Below are positions 54,874 through 63,093 of a stretch of DNA of 64,000 nucleotides, in pieces; position 1 is the stretch's first letter; every line of letters starts with the position of its first letter. This DNA comes from Paenibacillus sanguinis 2301083 = DSM 16941. Its GTDB lineage: Bacteria > Bacillota > Bacilli > Paenibacillales > Paenibacillaceae. Below the pieces are notes generated by a model, which saw only the letters and a list, made by a program, of their open reading frames with translations, made no database searches and was not told where the DNA came from. Location: contig NZ_KB895377.1 in NCBI RefSeq assembly GCF_000374825.1, positions 372,001-436,000 on the forward strand, written 5' to 3'. A program made the position numbers and the translations under genes.

Positions 54874-55572
54874 GTGAATGGAGATCTGAAGCAGTTACAG
54901 CAAAAACTTGAACTGGTATTCCAAAATCGGCAGCTTCTAAAACAGGCCTTCACCCATGCATCATATGTGAACGAGCACCGTTTTAATCAATACGAGGACA
55001 ACGAACGCCTGGAGTTTCTAGGGGACGCTGTCCTCGAATTGACCGTTTCGGAGCACTTATATCGGTTATTTCCCGACCGTCCTGAGGGTGAATTGACCAA
55101 GCTGCGGGCCGCGATCGTTTGCGAGCCGTCACTTGTTAAATTCGCCGAAAGCCTGGAATTCGGCCGGTATGTATTGCTTGGCAAGGGCGAGGAATTAACG
55201 GGGGGAAGAACGCGCCCCGCACTGCTTGCGGACGTGTTCGAATCCTTTATCGGTGCATTATACCTGGATCAAGGCCTGGAAGCGGCTACTGCGTTCCTTC
55301 ATCGTTATGTTTTTCCTCAATTGTCTCTGGAAGGCAAGCTGCAAACCAGCGACTTTAAGACGGAGCTTCAGGAACTGACGCAGCATCACGGCATGGGAAC
55401 TTTGGAGTACCGTATCGTGGAAGAGCGGGGCCCTGCCCATGAACGGGAATTCGTCTCCGAGGTTTGCATGGAAGGCCGCGCGCTGGGCCGAGGTCACGGC
55501 AGATCCAAGAAAGAAGCCGAACAGCAAGCGGCTGCCGTGGCGCTGGAGTTGCTTAAGGGCTCAGAATTTTGA
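54874..55572 (+). CDS. rnc: Ribonuclease III
   Basis: A 232-residue double-strand-specific RNase that processes rRNA precursors. The catalytic domain has THASYVNEH and the signature [20 protein letters not shown], with Glu and Asp ligands for magnesium; the second acidic set is in [20 protein letters not shown]-terminal dsRNA-binding domain follows ([31 protein letters not shown]). The start is GTG. It normally precedes smc directly; here an AT-rich island comes between. Confidence 0.95.
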   Translation: MNGDLKQLQQKLELVFQNRQLLKQAFTHASYVNEHRFNQYEDNERLEFLGDAVLELTVSEHLYRLFPDRPEGELTKLRAAIVCEPSLVKFAESLEFGRYVLLGKGEELTGGRTRPALLADVFESFIGALYLDQGLEAATAFLHRYVFPQLSLEGKLQTSDFKTELQELTQHHGMGTLEYRIVEERGPAHEREFVSEVCMEGRALGRGHGRSKKEAEQQAAAVALELLKGSEF

Positions 55573-55589
55573 ACATGGTATGATTTGTG

Positions 55590-55645
55590 AGTATATAAAA
55601 GAAGAAAGGCCTCCCGGTTGGGATGTCTTTCTTCTTTATATATCA
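55590..55645 (+). terminator. Long inverted repeat after rnc
   Basis: A near-perfect stem built from AAAGAAGAAAG...CTCCC and GGGAT...CTTTCTTCTTT around GGTT. It ends the fab-rnc transcript and marks the left edge of the AT-rich island. Confidence 0.75.
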
Positions 55646-55766
55646 AATTGATGAAGATTTTAGTACGTTTAAACCACTGGAGATATTTAATCCTTGTCGG
55701 TTTTATTTTGTTCTGGGGGATTCGTTTTTGAGGTGCAACATGGAGCATCTACTGTTGAAATCCCAC

Positions 55767-55964
55767 TTAATGGGTCAAATTGATATAGCGAAATATAAAG
55801 TTTCCGTAATTCTTGTAACTGCACAGCCAGTTCCAATCCAAACTTAAAAAAATTTCTTTTTCCTTTTTAGGAAAATCTTCGCACACACAGTTGGCATAAG
55901 AAATTACGGCATTGTGAACCATCTGAATGCTTTTTAATAATTTATGTCTACATAAACTTGACAT
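55767..55964 (-). CDS. Small protein of unknown function in the rnc-smc island
   Basis: A 65-residue frame: MSSLCRHKLLKSIQMVHNAV, then ISYANCVCEDFPKKEKEIFL and a Trp-rich end (LDWNWLCSYKNYGN). AAAGGGGAG lies 5-6 bases before the ATG, which is the main support. It has four cysteines and a basic N-terminus and no similarity I can name. It lies downstream of, and on the same strand as, the Cys-rich gene at 56300-56824. It could be a partner of that gene, but this rests on position only. Confidence 0.45.
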   Translation of the reverse strand: MSSLCRHKLLKSIQMVHNAVISYANCVCEDFPKKEKEIFLSLDWNWLCSYKNYGNFIFRYINLTH

Positions 55965-56138
55965 AAAATGCTCCCCTTTAAGGTGATTTTGAAATAGAAT
56001 ATAATGTTACTTAATGAAATTAAAATGGATTAGATATCTTATTACTATTTTGAAGCTCATTCATTACAAGAGGAACCTGAACCGCAGCCTTCTTAGAAAG
56101 GGCATTGCCTAAGATCTGTTCTTAAGAGGTGAAAGAAA

Positions 56139-56297
56139 ATGAATAAGTTTGTTTATGATGACGATTTGGACTTTATAAATGCTAAATATACTCTGATTTG
56201 TTTTTTGTCATTTATTACAATTCGAAGGATTTTGCCTTTAGAAGAAAAAAAGAGTCAACTGAAGCAAAGGATAGCAGAAGCTAAAAATATTAATTAG
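56139..56297 (+). CDS. Small 52-residue protein, unknown function
   Basis: MNKFVYDDDLDFINAKYTLI starts the frame, then a moderately hydrophobic stretch (CFLSFITIRRILPL) and a charged helical end (EEKKSQLKQRIAEAKNIN). AGAGGTGA is 7 bases before the ATG, a good site. Its stop lies only 2 bases from the end of the convergent Cys-rich gene. Too short for family recognition; a membrane-associated or accessory peptide is possible. Confidence 0.5.
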   Translation: MNKFVYDDDLDFINAKYTLICFLSFITIRRILPLEEKKSQLKQRIAEAKNIN

Positions 56298-56299
56298 TA

Positions 56300-56824
56300 T
56301 TATGTGGGTATGCCGCCGTCAACAGGAAAGCAATCTGTTTCACACGTTTTAATACTATTGGTGCACATATTAATACACAAGCTAGGTTTTATTTTAGCTG
56401 CAGCGCATGCAATAAGACAAAATTCATTTAACTCAGGTACATATTTACAGTTATATTCCCTCCATTCTTGGCCAGGAGGACAAGATGAAGCTGTATTTGC
56501 AGCAGGAGTGAAGTTGTTTTGCATACTCTCATCTAGCTCTAGTTCTTTTTCTTCGTCTGTAAAGTAATTTTCTATTACATTCCCCGATTGAGTCAGAAGT
56601 GTACTTTTCGTTGTAACTTCCACCAGTTCATCATTTTCGCTATAAGACAGGACAAAAAGCTCAGGTTTACTTTTAGCAGATAAGATTAAATACTTAGTAT
56701 CTTTAAATTTGTAAAGTCGAGGATCACTTAGTTCGAGCGAATCCTTTTTGTCTTGTAACAAGGTAGTTGCGCTTTTGATTCTTGATTCTTCAACTTGCAG
56801 TTTAATTAGCTTATTGTTCTCCAT
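56300..56824 (-). CDS. Protein with a C-terminal eight-cysteine domain
   Basis: A 174-residue protein. Residues 1-110 are hydrophilic, with a beta-rich part (KYLILSAKSKPELFVLSYSE), no signal peptide and no membrane helix. The last 60 residues hold eight cysteines (115, 126, 136, 140, 150, 154, 161, 165), including three CxxxC pairs: CLIAC, CINMC, CETDC. This spacing suggests disulphide-linked helices and faintly recalls halocin C8-like bacteriocin precursors. The ATG at 56824 has AGGTGGGA 8 bases upstream. It lies in the AT-rich island between rnc and smc. A peptide-precursor role is a hypothesis only. Confidence 0.6.
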   Translation of the reverse strand: MENNKLIKLQVEESRIKSATTLLQDKKDSLELSDPRLYKFKDTKYLILSAKSKPELFVLSYSENDELVEVTTKSTLLTQSGNVIENYFTDEEKELELDESMQNNFTPAANTASSCPPGQEWREYNCKYVPELNEFCLIACAAAKIKPSLCINMCTNSIKTCETDCFPVDGGIPT

Positions 56825-57115
56825 GCTTAATCCCACCTATTGATTATTGCAGGTGAGCTTTCCCTAGGATATAAATCCAAGATAACTGTATCCCGCAGTT
56901 TTCCTGATTTAAGAGAATTCATCTGCAAGATTAATATATTGATATACGTAACATCGTGTTGCAAACGAAAGTAAAAATGAACATTATGTCTAGTTGTTCT
57001 GTTAAACACTGATGAATTTCTAGCAAGCGTAATATCATACTTCCTTGTAAGACGGATGCCTGTCCACCAACGCTTCCGGTGTGATACAATAAAGGTTAGA
57101 GGTGATAGTGGACGT
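56825..57115. other. Intergenic stretch between the Cys-rich gene and smc
   Basis: 291 bases without a gene; both neighbours diverge from here. A -10-like TACAAT lies about 30 bases before smc, but no matching -35 was found. The base composition changes from AT-rich on the left to the normal level near smc, which marks the right edge of the island. Confidence 0.35.
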
Positions 57116-60100
57116 ATGTTTCTGAAACGGATAGAGCTAGCGGGCTTTAAATCCTTTGCCGACAAGACGGAGATGGAATTCGTACGCGGCATTACCGCCG
57201 TGGTTGGCCCGAACGGCAGCGGGAAAAGCAATATCTCCGACGGCATCCGCTGGGTGCTTGGAGAACAAAGCGCCAAGTCTCTGCGCGGCGGCAAAATGGA
57301 GGACATCATATTCGCAGGGAGTGATGCGCGTAAAGCGGTCAATTTCAGTGAGGTGTCCTTGACGCTGGATAATACGGATCAGGCGTTGCCGCTTGATTTC
57401 AGCGAGGTCACGGTAACCCGCCGGGTTCACCGCAGCGGGGACAGCGAGTATTTTATCAATAAGCAGTCTTGCCGTTTGAAGGACATTACCGAGCTGTTCA
57501 TGGATACCGGCATCGGGAAGGAAGCCTACTCTATCATCGGGCAGGGGCGAATTGAGGAAATTCTGAGTACGCGCTCGGAGGACCGCCGTGGTATCTTTGA
57601 AGAGGCTTCCGGGATTGTAAAGTACAAGAGCCGCAAGCGCGATGCGCGCCGCAAGCTGGATGATACCGAACAGAATCTGCTGCGGATCAACGATCTTGTC
57701 GTGGAATTGGAAGACCAGATTGGACCGCTGAAGGAGCAGTCCGAGAAGGCCCAGAGATATAAGGAACTGCGTGAACAGTTGAAAAATAAAGAAATCTCCC
57801 TCTATGTTCATCAAATTGAGCAAATTCACGAGACGTGGAGTGAGGCCAATGCCAAGCTGACCAAGCTTCAAGAAGAGCAGCTTGCATTGTCGACGGTCGT
57901 GTCCGCTCATGATGCCAAACTGGAAAGTGACCGACTGGCCTTGCGTCAGGTGGAGGACCAGATTGAAGCCCTGCAAAGTCAGCTTCTGGAGTACAGCGAG
58001 AGCTATGAGAAGAGCGAGGGATATGGTGAGGTTTTAAAGGAGCGGGCTAGAAATCTGGCGCAAAACCGCGAGCAGCTTAGCCAATCTTTGGGGGTGAGCG
58101 AAGAGCGTTATGCCCAGCGCTCGCTGGAACTGGAGCAGCTCACAGCCCAGTTCGCAGCGGCTGAGGAACAACTGGACAAGCTGCGCACCGAGCTGGCTGC
58201 GGAAGAAGCGAAGCTTATCGGAGTAACCGGCGGAATCAGTCAAGCTCAGGAGGAAGGCTTGAAGGGCCAGCTGCTGGATGTTATGAACCAGATGGCGCAA
58301 TCTCGCAATGAAATCCATTATGCCGAGCAGCAGAAAGAAGGCGTGAAACGCCGGATGGAGCGTGCTGAGGAAGAGGGCGTGAAGTGGACGGAAGAGCTTG
58401 ATCGTCTGAAGGGCCGCAAGACCGAGCTGGAAGCGGCGCTGGCCCAGCTGGGGGAGGAAATTGCCGAGCTTCGCGGCCGCTACATTCGTGAAAGCGAGCA
58501 TAATCAGCAACTCCAGAAGCTGGTTGAGGAGAGCCAGAGCGGCATCCGCAAATGGGAGCAAAAGCGTGAGGCGCTAGTGTCTCGCCGCGATACGATGAAG
58601 GAGATGGAGGACGACTACGACGGGTTCATACTCGGGGTAAAGGAAGTGCTCAAGGCGTCCAAAAAGTCGGCATTGTCCGGTGTGCATGGGGCTGTTGCGG
58701 AGTTGATCCGGGTTCCGGAGAAGCTGGAGACAGCGGTGGAAACGGCACTAGGCGCCGCTATGCAGCACATTGTCATGGAGAACGAGGCTGTCTCGCGTCA
58801 GGCCATCGCTTTTCTGAAGCAGCGGCAACTGGGGCGGGCAACCTTTCTGCCTTTAGATGTCATCCGTCCTCGCCAAATCTCTGCAGCAGACAAGCGGATT
58901 TTGGAGGAAGCGTCAGGCTTTGTTGGCATCGGTGCTGAACTGGTGGGTTATGAACCCAGATATGAGAGTATCGTAGGCAGCTTGCTGGGCAATGTCGTAT
59001 TTGCAAGTGACCTGGAGCATGCCAACAAGATGGCAGCCAGACTGCAATACCGTTTTCGCATTGTGACCCTGGAGGGCGATGTCGTCAACGCCGGCGGCTC
59101 GATGACCGGGGGGAGCCAGCATCGTAAGAACAATAATTTGCTGGGACGCAAGCGTCAGCTTGACCAGCTTGCCGCTGACATCCGCGAAAGCGAACAAATG
59201 CTGGACAAGCTGCGCAAGGGCTTGACGGATGTACGCAGCCAGCTTGGCAAATCGGAGAACGAACTGGTCCGGCTGCGTGAAGCAGGAGACGCCAAGCGAG
59301 TAGAAGAGCAGGCATGTGCCGGAGATTTGAAGCAGGTGGAGCATGAATGGCGGCATGTGTCGGAGCAATTTGAGCTGTACGGGCAAGAAAAGGGGCATTA
59401 CCTGAAGGAGCTGGAGGACCTTGAAGCAACCAAGAAGGCAGCGGAGGAACGGCTGGTAGACTTGGAGAAAGAGGAGCTATCCGTTCAGCAGTCCATCCGG
59501 GCTGCCGAGTTCGCCCGCAAAGCGAGTGAATCGGCCAAGGAAGAGCTGCAGGATGCCTTGACCGGACTTAAGGTGCGTGAGGGCAAGCTGGATCAGGAAT
59601 GTCATTCGCTGCGCGAGCAATTGCGTCGTTCCGAATCCGAATTCAAGGTGCAGGAACGGGAACTGGCTCAGAACCGTACAATTTTGCAGTCTATCGAAGC
59701 GGATTTGGAGCAAAATATACAGCAAGGTGTACAGCAGCGTGAAGAATTAAACGATTATAAGCTGAAGAAGGAACGTACCGGGGAGCAGCTTGAATTGGAA
59801 CGGGCTTCTCGTGCTGCCCTCGTCAAGAAGCTGGAGGACGGAGAAAGCGAGACGAAGGAACAGCGAGTTGCGCTGAAAGCCGTAGAGGATCAGTTGCGGC
59901 AAACGGAAATTCAGGCCAATCGCCTCGATGTGGAGCTGGATAACATTTTGCGCAAGCTGTCTGAGGATTACGAGCTGAGCTATGAATTGGCCAAGCAGCG
60001 TTATGCTGTGCCTGAGGATGTGGCACAGACTCAAGGAGAAGTCCGGGAGCTCAAACGGCAGATTACGATCCTTGGAGAAGTGAACCTTGGAGCCATTGAG

Positions 60101-60688
60101 GAGTATAACCGTGTCTCCGAGCGCTATCAGTTCCTCAGCGAGCAGAAGGATGACCTTGTCGAGGCCAAGGCCACGCTCTACCAGGTGATCCGCGAGATGG
60201 ATGAGGAGATGTCCAAGCGGTTCAAAACTACGTTTGATGCGATTCGCCGGGAATTTGTCATCGTATTCTCCAAGCTGTTTGGCGGTGGCCGGGCCGATCT
60301 GATTCTGGTCGATCCCGACAATTTGCTGGATACCGGTATCGATGTAGTAGCGCAGCCTCCTGGCAAGAAGCTGCAAAATTTGCAATTGCTATCCGGTGGG
60401 GAACGGGCGCTGACGGCAATGGCGTTATTATTTGCCATTTTACAAGTAAAGCCGGTGCCGTTCTGTGTGCTTGATGAAGTCGAGGCGGCGCTGGATGAAG
60501 CCAATGTCTCGCGGTTTGCCCAATATTTGCGCGAGTTCTCCGAGCAGACTCAGTTCATCGTGGTAACCCACCGCAAGGGTACGATGGAGGAAGCGGACGT
60601 GCTGTATGGGGTGACGATGGAGGAAGGCGGCGTATCCAAGCTTGTCTCCGTCAAGCTGGAGGATGAAGAAACGGTTGAAATTGCTTAG
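57116..60688 (+). CDS. smc: Chromosome segregation ATPase SMC
   Basis: A 1190-residue condensin subunit that folds back on itself and loads on DNA with ScpA and ScpB. The Walker A motif VVGPNGSGKSN is at residues 30-39. Long coiled coils flank the hinge (about 500-670, with GFVGIGAELVGYEPRYESIV and AGGSMTGGSQHRKNN). At the C-terminus are the ABC signature LLSGGERALTAMALLFAIL and the Walker B region PFCVLDEVEAALDEANVSRF. The ATG at 57116 has GAGGTG about 10 bases upstream; the frame extends 20 codons further without support. ftsY follows. Confidence 0.97.
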   Translation: MFLKRIELAGFKSFADKTEMEFVRGITAVVGPNGSGKSNISDGIRWVLGEQSAKSLRGGKMEDIIFAGSDARKAVNFSEVSLTLDNTDQALPLDFSEVTVTRRVHRSGDSEYFINKQSCRLKDITELFMDTGIGKEAYSIIGQGRIEEILSTRSEDRRGIFEEASGIVKYKSRKRDARRKLDDTEQNLLRINDLVVELEDQIGPLKEQSEKAQRYKELREQLKNKEISLYVHQIEQIHETWSEANAKLTKLQEEQLALSTVVSAHDAKLESDRLALRQVEDQIEALQSQLLEYSESYEKSEGYGEVLKERARNLAQNREQLSQSLGVSEERYAQRSLELEQLTAQFAAAEEQLDKLRTELAAEEAKLIGVTGGISQAQEEGLKGQLLDVMNQMAQSRNEIHYAEQQKEGVKRRMERAEEEGVKWTEELDRLKGRKTELEAALAQLGEEIAELRGRYIRESEHNQQLQKLVEESQSGIRKWEQKREALVSRRDTMKEMEDDYDGFILGVKEVLKASKKSALSGVHGAVAELIRVPEKLETAVETALGAAMQHIVMENEAVSRQAIAFLKQRQLGRATFLPLDVIRPRQISAADKRILEEASGFVGIGAELVGYEPRYESIVGSLLGNVVFASDLEHANKMAARLQYRFRIVTLEGDVVNAGGSMTGGSQHRKNNNLLGRKRQLDQLAADIRESEQMLDKLRKGLTDVRSQLGKSENELVRLREAGDAKRVEEQACAGDLKQVEHEWRHVSEQFELYGQEKGHYLKELEDLEATKKAAEERLVDLEKEELSVQQSIRAAEFARKASESAKEELQDALTGLKVREGKLDQECHSLREQLRRSESEFKVQERELAQNRTILQSIEADLEQNIQQGVQQREELNDYKLKKERTGEQLELERASRAALVKKLEDGESETKEQRVALKAVEDQLRQTEIQANRLDVELDNILRKLSEDYELSYELAKQRYAVPEDVAQTQGEVRELKRQITILGEVNLGAIEEYNRVSERYQFLSEQKDDLVEAKATLYQVIREMDEEMSKRFKTTFDAIRREFVIVFSKLFGGGRADLILVDPDNLLDTGIDVVAQPPGKKLQNLQLLSGGERALTAMALLFAILQVKPVPFCVLDEVEAALDEANVSRFAQYLREFSEQTQFIVVTHRKGTMEEADVLYGVTMEEGGVSKLVSVKLEDEETVEIA

Positions 60689-60731
60689 CTGATATTTATT
60701 GGCGGGATCACATAAGGAGGGCTAACCCTGC

Positions 60732-61727
60732 ATGAGTTTTTTTAAGAGATTGAAGGAGAGCATCGCTTCCAAGACGGAAACGGTAACCAAGCAGTTCCGG
60801 GACGGACTGGAGAAGAGCCGGAAGGGCTTTGTAGAGAAAGTCACGGATTTGGTAACTCGGCGCAAGAAAATCGATGATGAATTTTTTGAAGAGCTGGAGG
60901 AAATCTTGATTGGTGCGGACGTAGGTGTCAATACCGTGCTGAAGCTGGTTGATGAGCTGCGCCAAGAGGTCAAGCAGCGCCGTATTGAGGAACCTGCGGA
61001 ATTGCAGCCGCTCCTGTCCGAGAAGCTGGTGGATTTGCTGCGCGGGGATGAAGATAACAAAATGCATCTTAGCTCTGATGGCATCAGCGTGATTTTATTT
61101 GTAGGCGTCAATGGCGTCGGCAAGACAACAACCATCGGGAAGCTGGCTCATTACTATAAGCAGCAAGGCAAGAAGGTGATCCTGGCAGCCGGCGATACGT
61201 TTCGGGCGGGCGCCATCGAGCAGTTGGAGGTCTGGGGTGACCGGGTAGGTGTGGATGTTATTCGTCAGCAATCCGGGTCCGATCCGGCGGCCGTGATGTT
61301 CGACGCGGTTCAGGCCGCCAAGCAGCGTGGGGCGGATATTTTACTCTGCGATACGGCAGGCCGCTTGCAGAACAAATCGAATCTGATGGAAGAGCTGAAC
61401 AAAATTTATCGTGTTATTCAGCGGGAAATTCCCGGTGCTCCCCATGAGGTATTGATGGTGTTGGATGCGACGACAGGGCAAAACGCCTTGAGTCAGGCCA
61501 AGCTATTTGGCGAGAAAAGCGGTGTGACCGGACTTGTGTTGACCAAGCTGGACGGAACGGCAAAAGGCGGTATTGTTATCGCAATCCGTCAGGAGTTGAG
61601 TCTGCCTGTCAAGTTCGTGGGCCTTGGCGAGAAGGTTGAGGATTTGCAGCCGTTTGATTCAGAGCAATTTGTCCATGGCTTGTTCGCCGGACTTATTGCG
61701 GAAGAGGAAGAGTCGGAAAAAGCCTGA
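60732..61727 (+). CDS. ftsY: Signal recognition particle receptor FtsY
   Basis: A 331-residue GTPase that docks SRP-ribosome complexes at the membrane. The N-terminal region is short and basic, followed by the N domain and the GTPase: FVGVNGVGKTTTIGKLAHYY (G1, near 124-138), DTFRAGAIEQLEVW, CDTAGRLQNKSNLMEEL and LTKLDGTAKGG. AAGGAGGG precedes the ATG. It directly follows smc, as in other Firmicutes. Confidence 0.97.
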   Translation: MSFFKRLKESIASKTETVTKQFRDGLEKSRKGFVEKVTDLVTRRKKIDDEFFEELEEILIGADVGVNTVLKLVDELRQEVKQRRIEEPAELQPLLSEKLVDLLRGDEDNKMHLSSDGISVILFVGVNGVGKTTTIGKLAHYYKQQGKKVILAAGDTFRAGAIEQLEVWGDRVGVDVIRQQSGSDPAAVMFDAVQAAKQRGADILLCDTAGRLQNKSNLMEELNKIYRVIQREIPGAPHEVLMVLDATTGQNALSQAKLFGEKSGVTGLVLTKLDGTAKGGIVIAIRQELSLPVKFVGLGEKVEDLQPFDSEQFVHGLFAGLIAEEEESEKA

Positions 61728-61829
61728 ATGGGTATTGACCGGTTACTAAAAATATACAGCTAACGTATACTATAGGTATGAGCCTAATGAACGACATGGC
61801 AGGAACAGGAAGAAAGGAGGTAGAGCGAA

Positions 61830-62474
61830 ATGGCCAATACGCATTCATTTAACCGCAGGGAAGAAGTTGCCAACGCCATTACTCATGGTATCGGAGCATT
61901 GCTCAGTGTGGCGGGGCTGGTGCTGCTGATCGTATTCTCCAGCCTCAAGGGAACAGCATGGCACATTGTCAGCTTTACCATTTACGGGGCTAGCATGTTG
62001 CTGCTCTACATGTGCTCCACGCTGGTGCATAGCTTTAAGGAAGGACGGCTCAAGGATCTGTTTGAGATTTTTGACCATTCCTCTATCTACATTTACATTG
62101 CCGGTACGTATACCCCATTTCTGTTAGTCGCAATTCGGGGTTCCTTGGGTTGGAGCTTGTTCGGGATTGTATGGGGGATTGCGCTGGGCGGTGTCATATT
62201 CAAAGCTTTCTTTGTCAAGCGATTCCTGGTGCTGTCGACGGTGTTCTACCTGATTATGGGCTGGTTAATTGTCATTGCCTGGGGACCGCTCACCGCTGCT
62301 ATACCTTTTCAGGGCATAGCCTTGCTGGTAGCGGGTGGCATTGCGTATAGTCTGGGAACGATTTTTTATGTGTGGCGTGGTTTCCCTTACCATCATGCCA
62401 TTTGGCATTTGTTCGTCCTCGCCGGAAGCATTACCCACTTCTTTGCGATTTTGCTGTATTTGCTGCCGCACTAA
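61830..62474 (+). CDS. Hemolysin III/PAQR-family membrane protein
   Basis: A 214-residue protein with seven predicted helices. It has the family's conserved residues: REEVANAITHGIGALLS at the start with the first His, SSLVHSF-like STLVHSF, FDHSSIYIYIAGTYTPF, and the final HHAIWHLFVLAGSITHFFA with the zinc-binding histidines. Despite the name, such proteins (YqfA/YppC-like) are probably metal-dependent hydrolases or receptors. AAAGGAGGT precedes the ATG. It lies between ftsY and ylxM, a less usual position. Confidence 0.88.
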   Translation: MANTHSFNRREEVANAITHGIGALLSVAGLVLLIVFSSLKGTAWHIVSFTIYGASMLLLYMCSTLVHSFKEGRLKDLFEIFDHSSIYIYIAGTYTPFLLVAIRGSLGWSLFGIVWGIALGGVIFKAFFVKRFLVLSTVFYLIMGWLIVIAWGPLTAAIPFQGIALLVAGGIAYSLGTIFYVWRGFPYHHAIWHLFVLAGSITHFFAILLYLLPH

Positions 62475-62482
62475 GCGAGAAG

Positions 62483-62552
62483 AACCGCTTATCTAGGGCT
62501 GGAATTGTTCGTGATTTAGCGAGCAGTTTGCCTTTGGAGAGCGGTTTTTTTG
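62483..62552 (+). terminator. Probable terminator after the hemolysin III gene
   Basis: AACCGCT (62483-62489) pairs with AGCGGTT (62540-62546), then TTTTTT. The enclosed 50 nt are long for a terminator, so the call is moderate. Confidence 0.5.
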
Positions 62553-62613
62553 TTTATTTGAGGTACCCTTCAACCGTGAAAAATATCCATGCCAAGATGT
62601 TAAGGGAAAATAC

Positions 62614-62642
62614 TTGACATCTTTTTCGGGTTTCTGTATTAT
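62614..62642 (+). promoter_or_regulatory. Sigma-A promoter for ylxM-ffh
   Basis: TTGACA at 62614-62619 and TATTAT at 62637-62642, spacer 17 bp. It lies 54 bases before the ylxM start. Confidence 0.8.
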
Positions 62643-62695
62643 AGGTGGAGTTGATGCGCTGTAAAGTGTTTTTCCTTGACGGAGGGAGTGCCCAT

Positions 62696-63049
62696 ATGAG
62701 TCAGGAGAATAGGCTTGAGAAAACGAATCGGATCAACCTTTTGTTCGACTTCTATGAAGCGTTGCTGACTGAGAAGCAGCAAACGTTCTTGAAATATTAT
62801 TTTCTGGATGATTTTTCGCTGGGGGAAATTGCGGCGGAATTTGAGATTAGCCGCCAGGCGGTCTACGAGCATATCAAACGTGCCGAGGGCATGCTTGAGA
62901 CGTATGAGGAGAAGCTGGGGCTGTTGAAGAAGCATGAGCTTCGGAGCGGTATGTTAGCCCGGTTGCAGCAAGTCATTGAAGACAGCACGATGTCTTCTGT
63001 CCATAAAGAACAGGCGGGAAATTTGCTTCGCGAGGCGGAGCAATTGTAA
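62696..63049 (+). CDS. ylxM: SRP-associated helix-turn-helix protein YlxM
   Basis: A 117-residue protein of the YlxM/p13 family, a sigma-70 region 4-like helix-turn-helix ([20 protein letters not shown], then [20 protein letters not shown]). It stimulates SRP GTPase activity in streptococci and is almost always next to ffh. The ATG at 62696 has GGAGGGAG 7 bases upstream; an earlier ATG at 62645 would fall at the transcription start and is unlikely. Confidence 0.93.
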   Translation: MSQENRLEKTNRINLLFDFYEALLTEKQQTFLKYYFLDDFSLGEIAAEFEISRQAVYEHIKRAEGMLETYEEKLGLLKKHELRSGMLARLQQVIEDSTMSSVHKEQAGNLLREAEQL

Positions 63050-63093
63050 GATGGAGCTATAAGCGGAATTGTGACGAATGGAGGTGACGATAT

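Noticed and set aside
56016-56114. A 32-codon basic frame (MKLKWIRYLITILKLIHYKR...) and an overlapping frame ending EEPEPQPS
   Set aside because: The first lacks a ribosome binding site and the second lacks a start codon; both may be relics in the AT-rich island.
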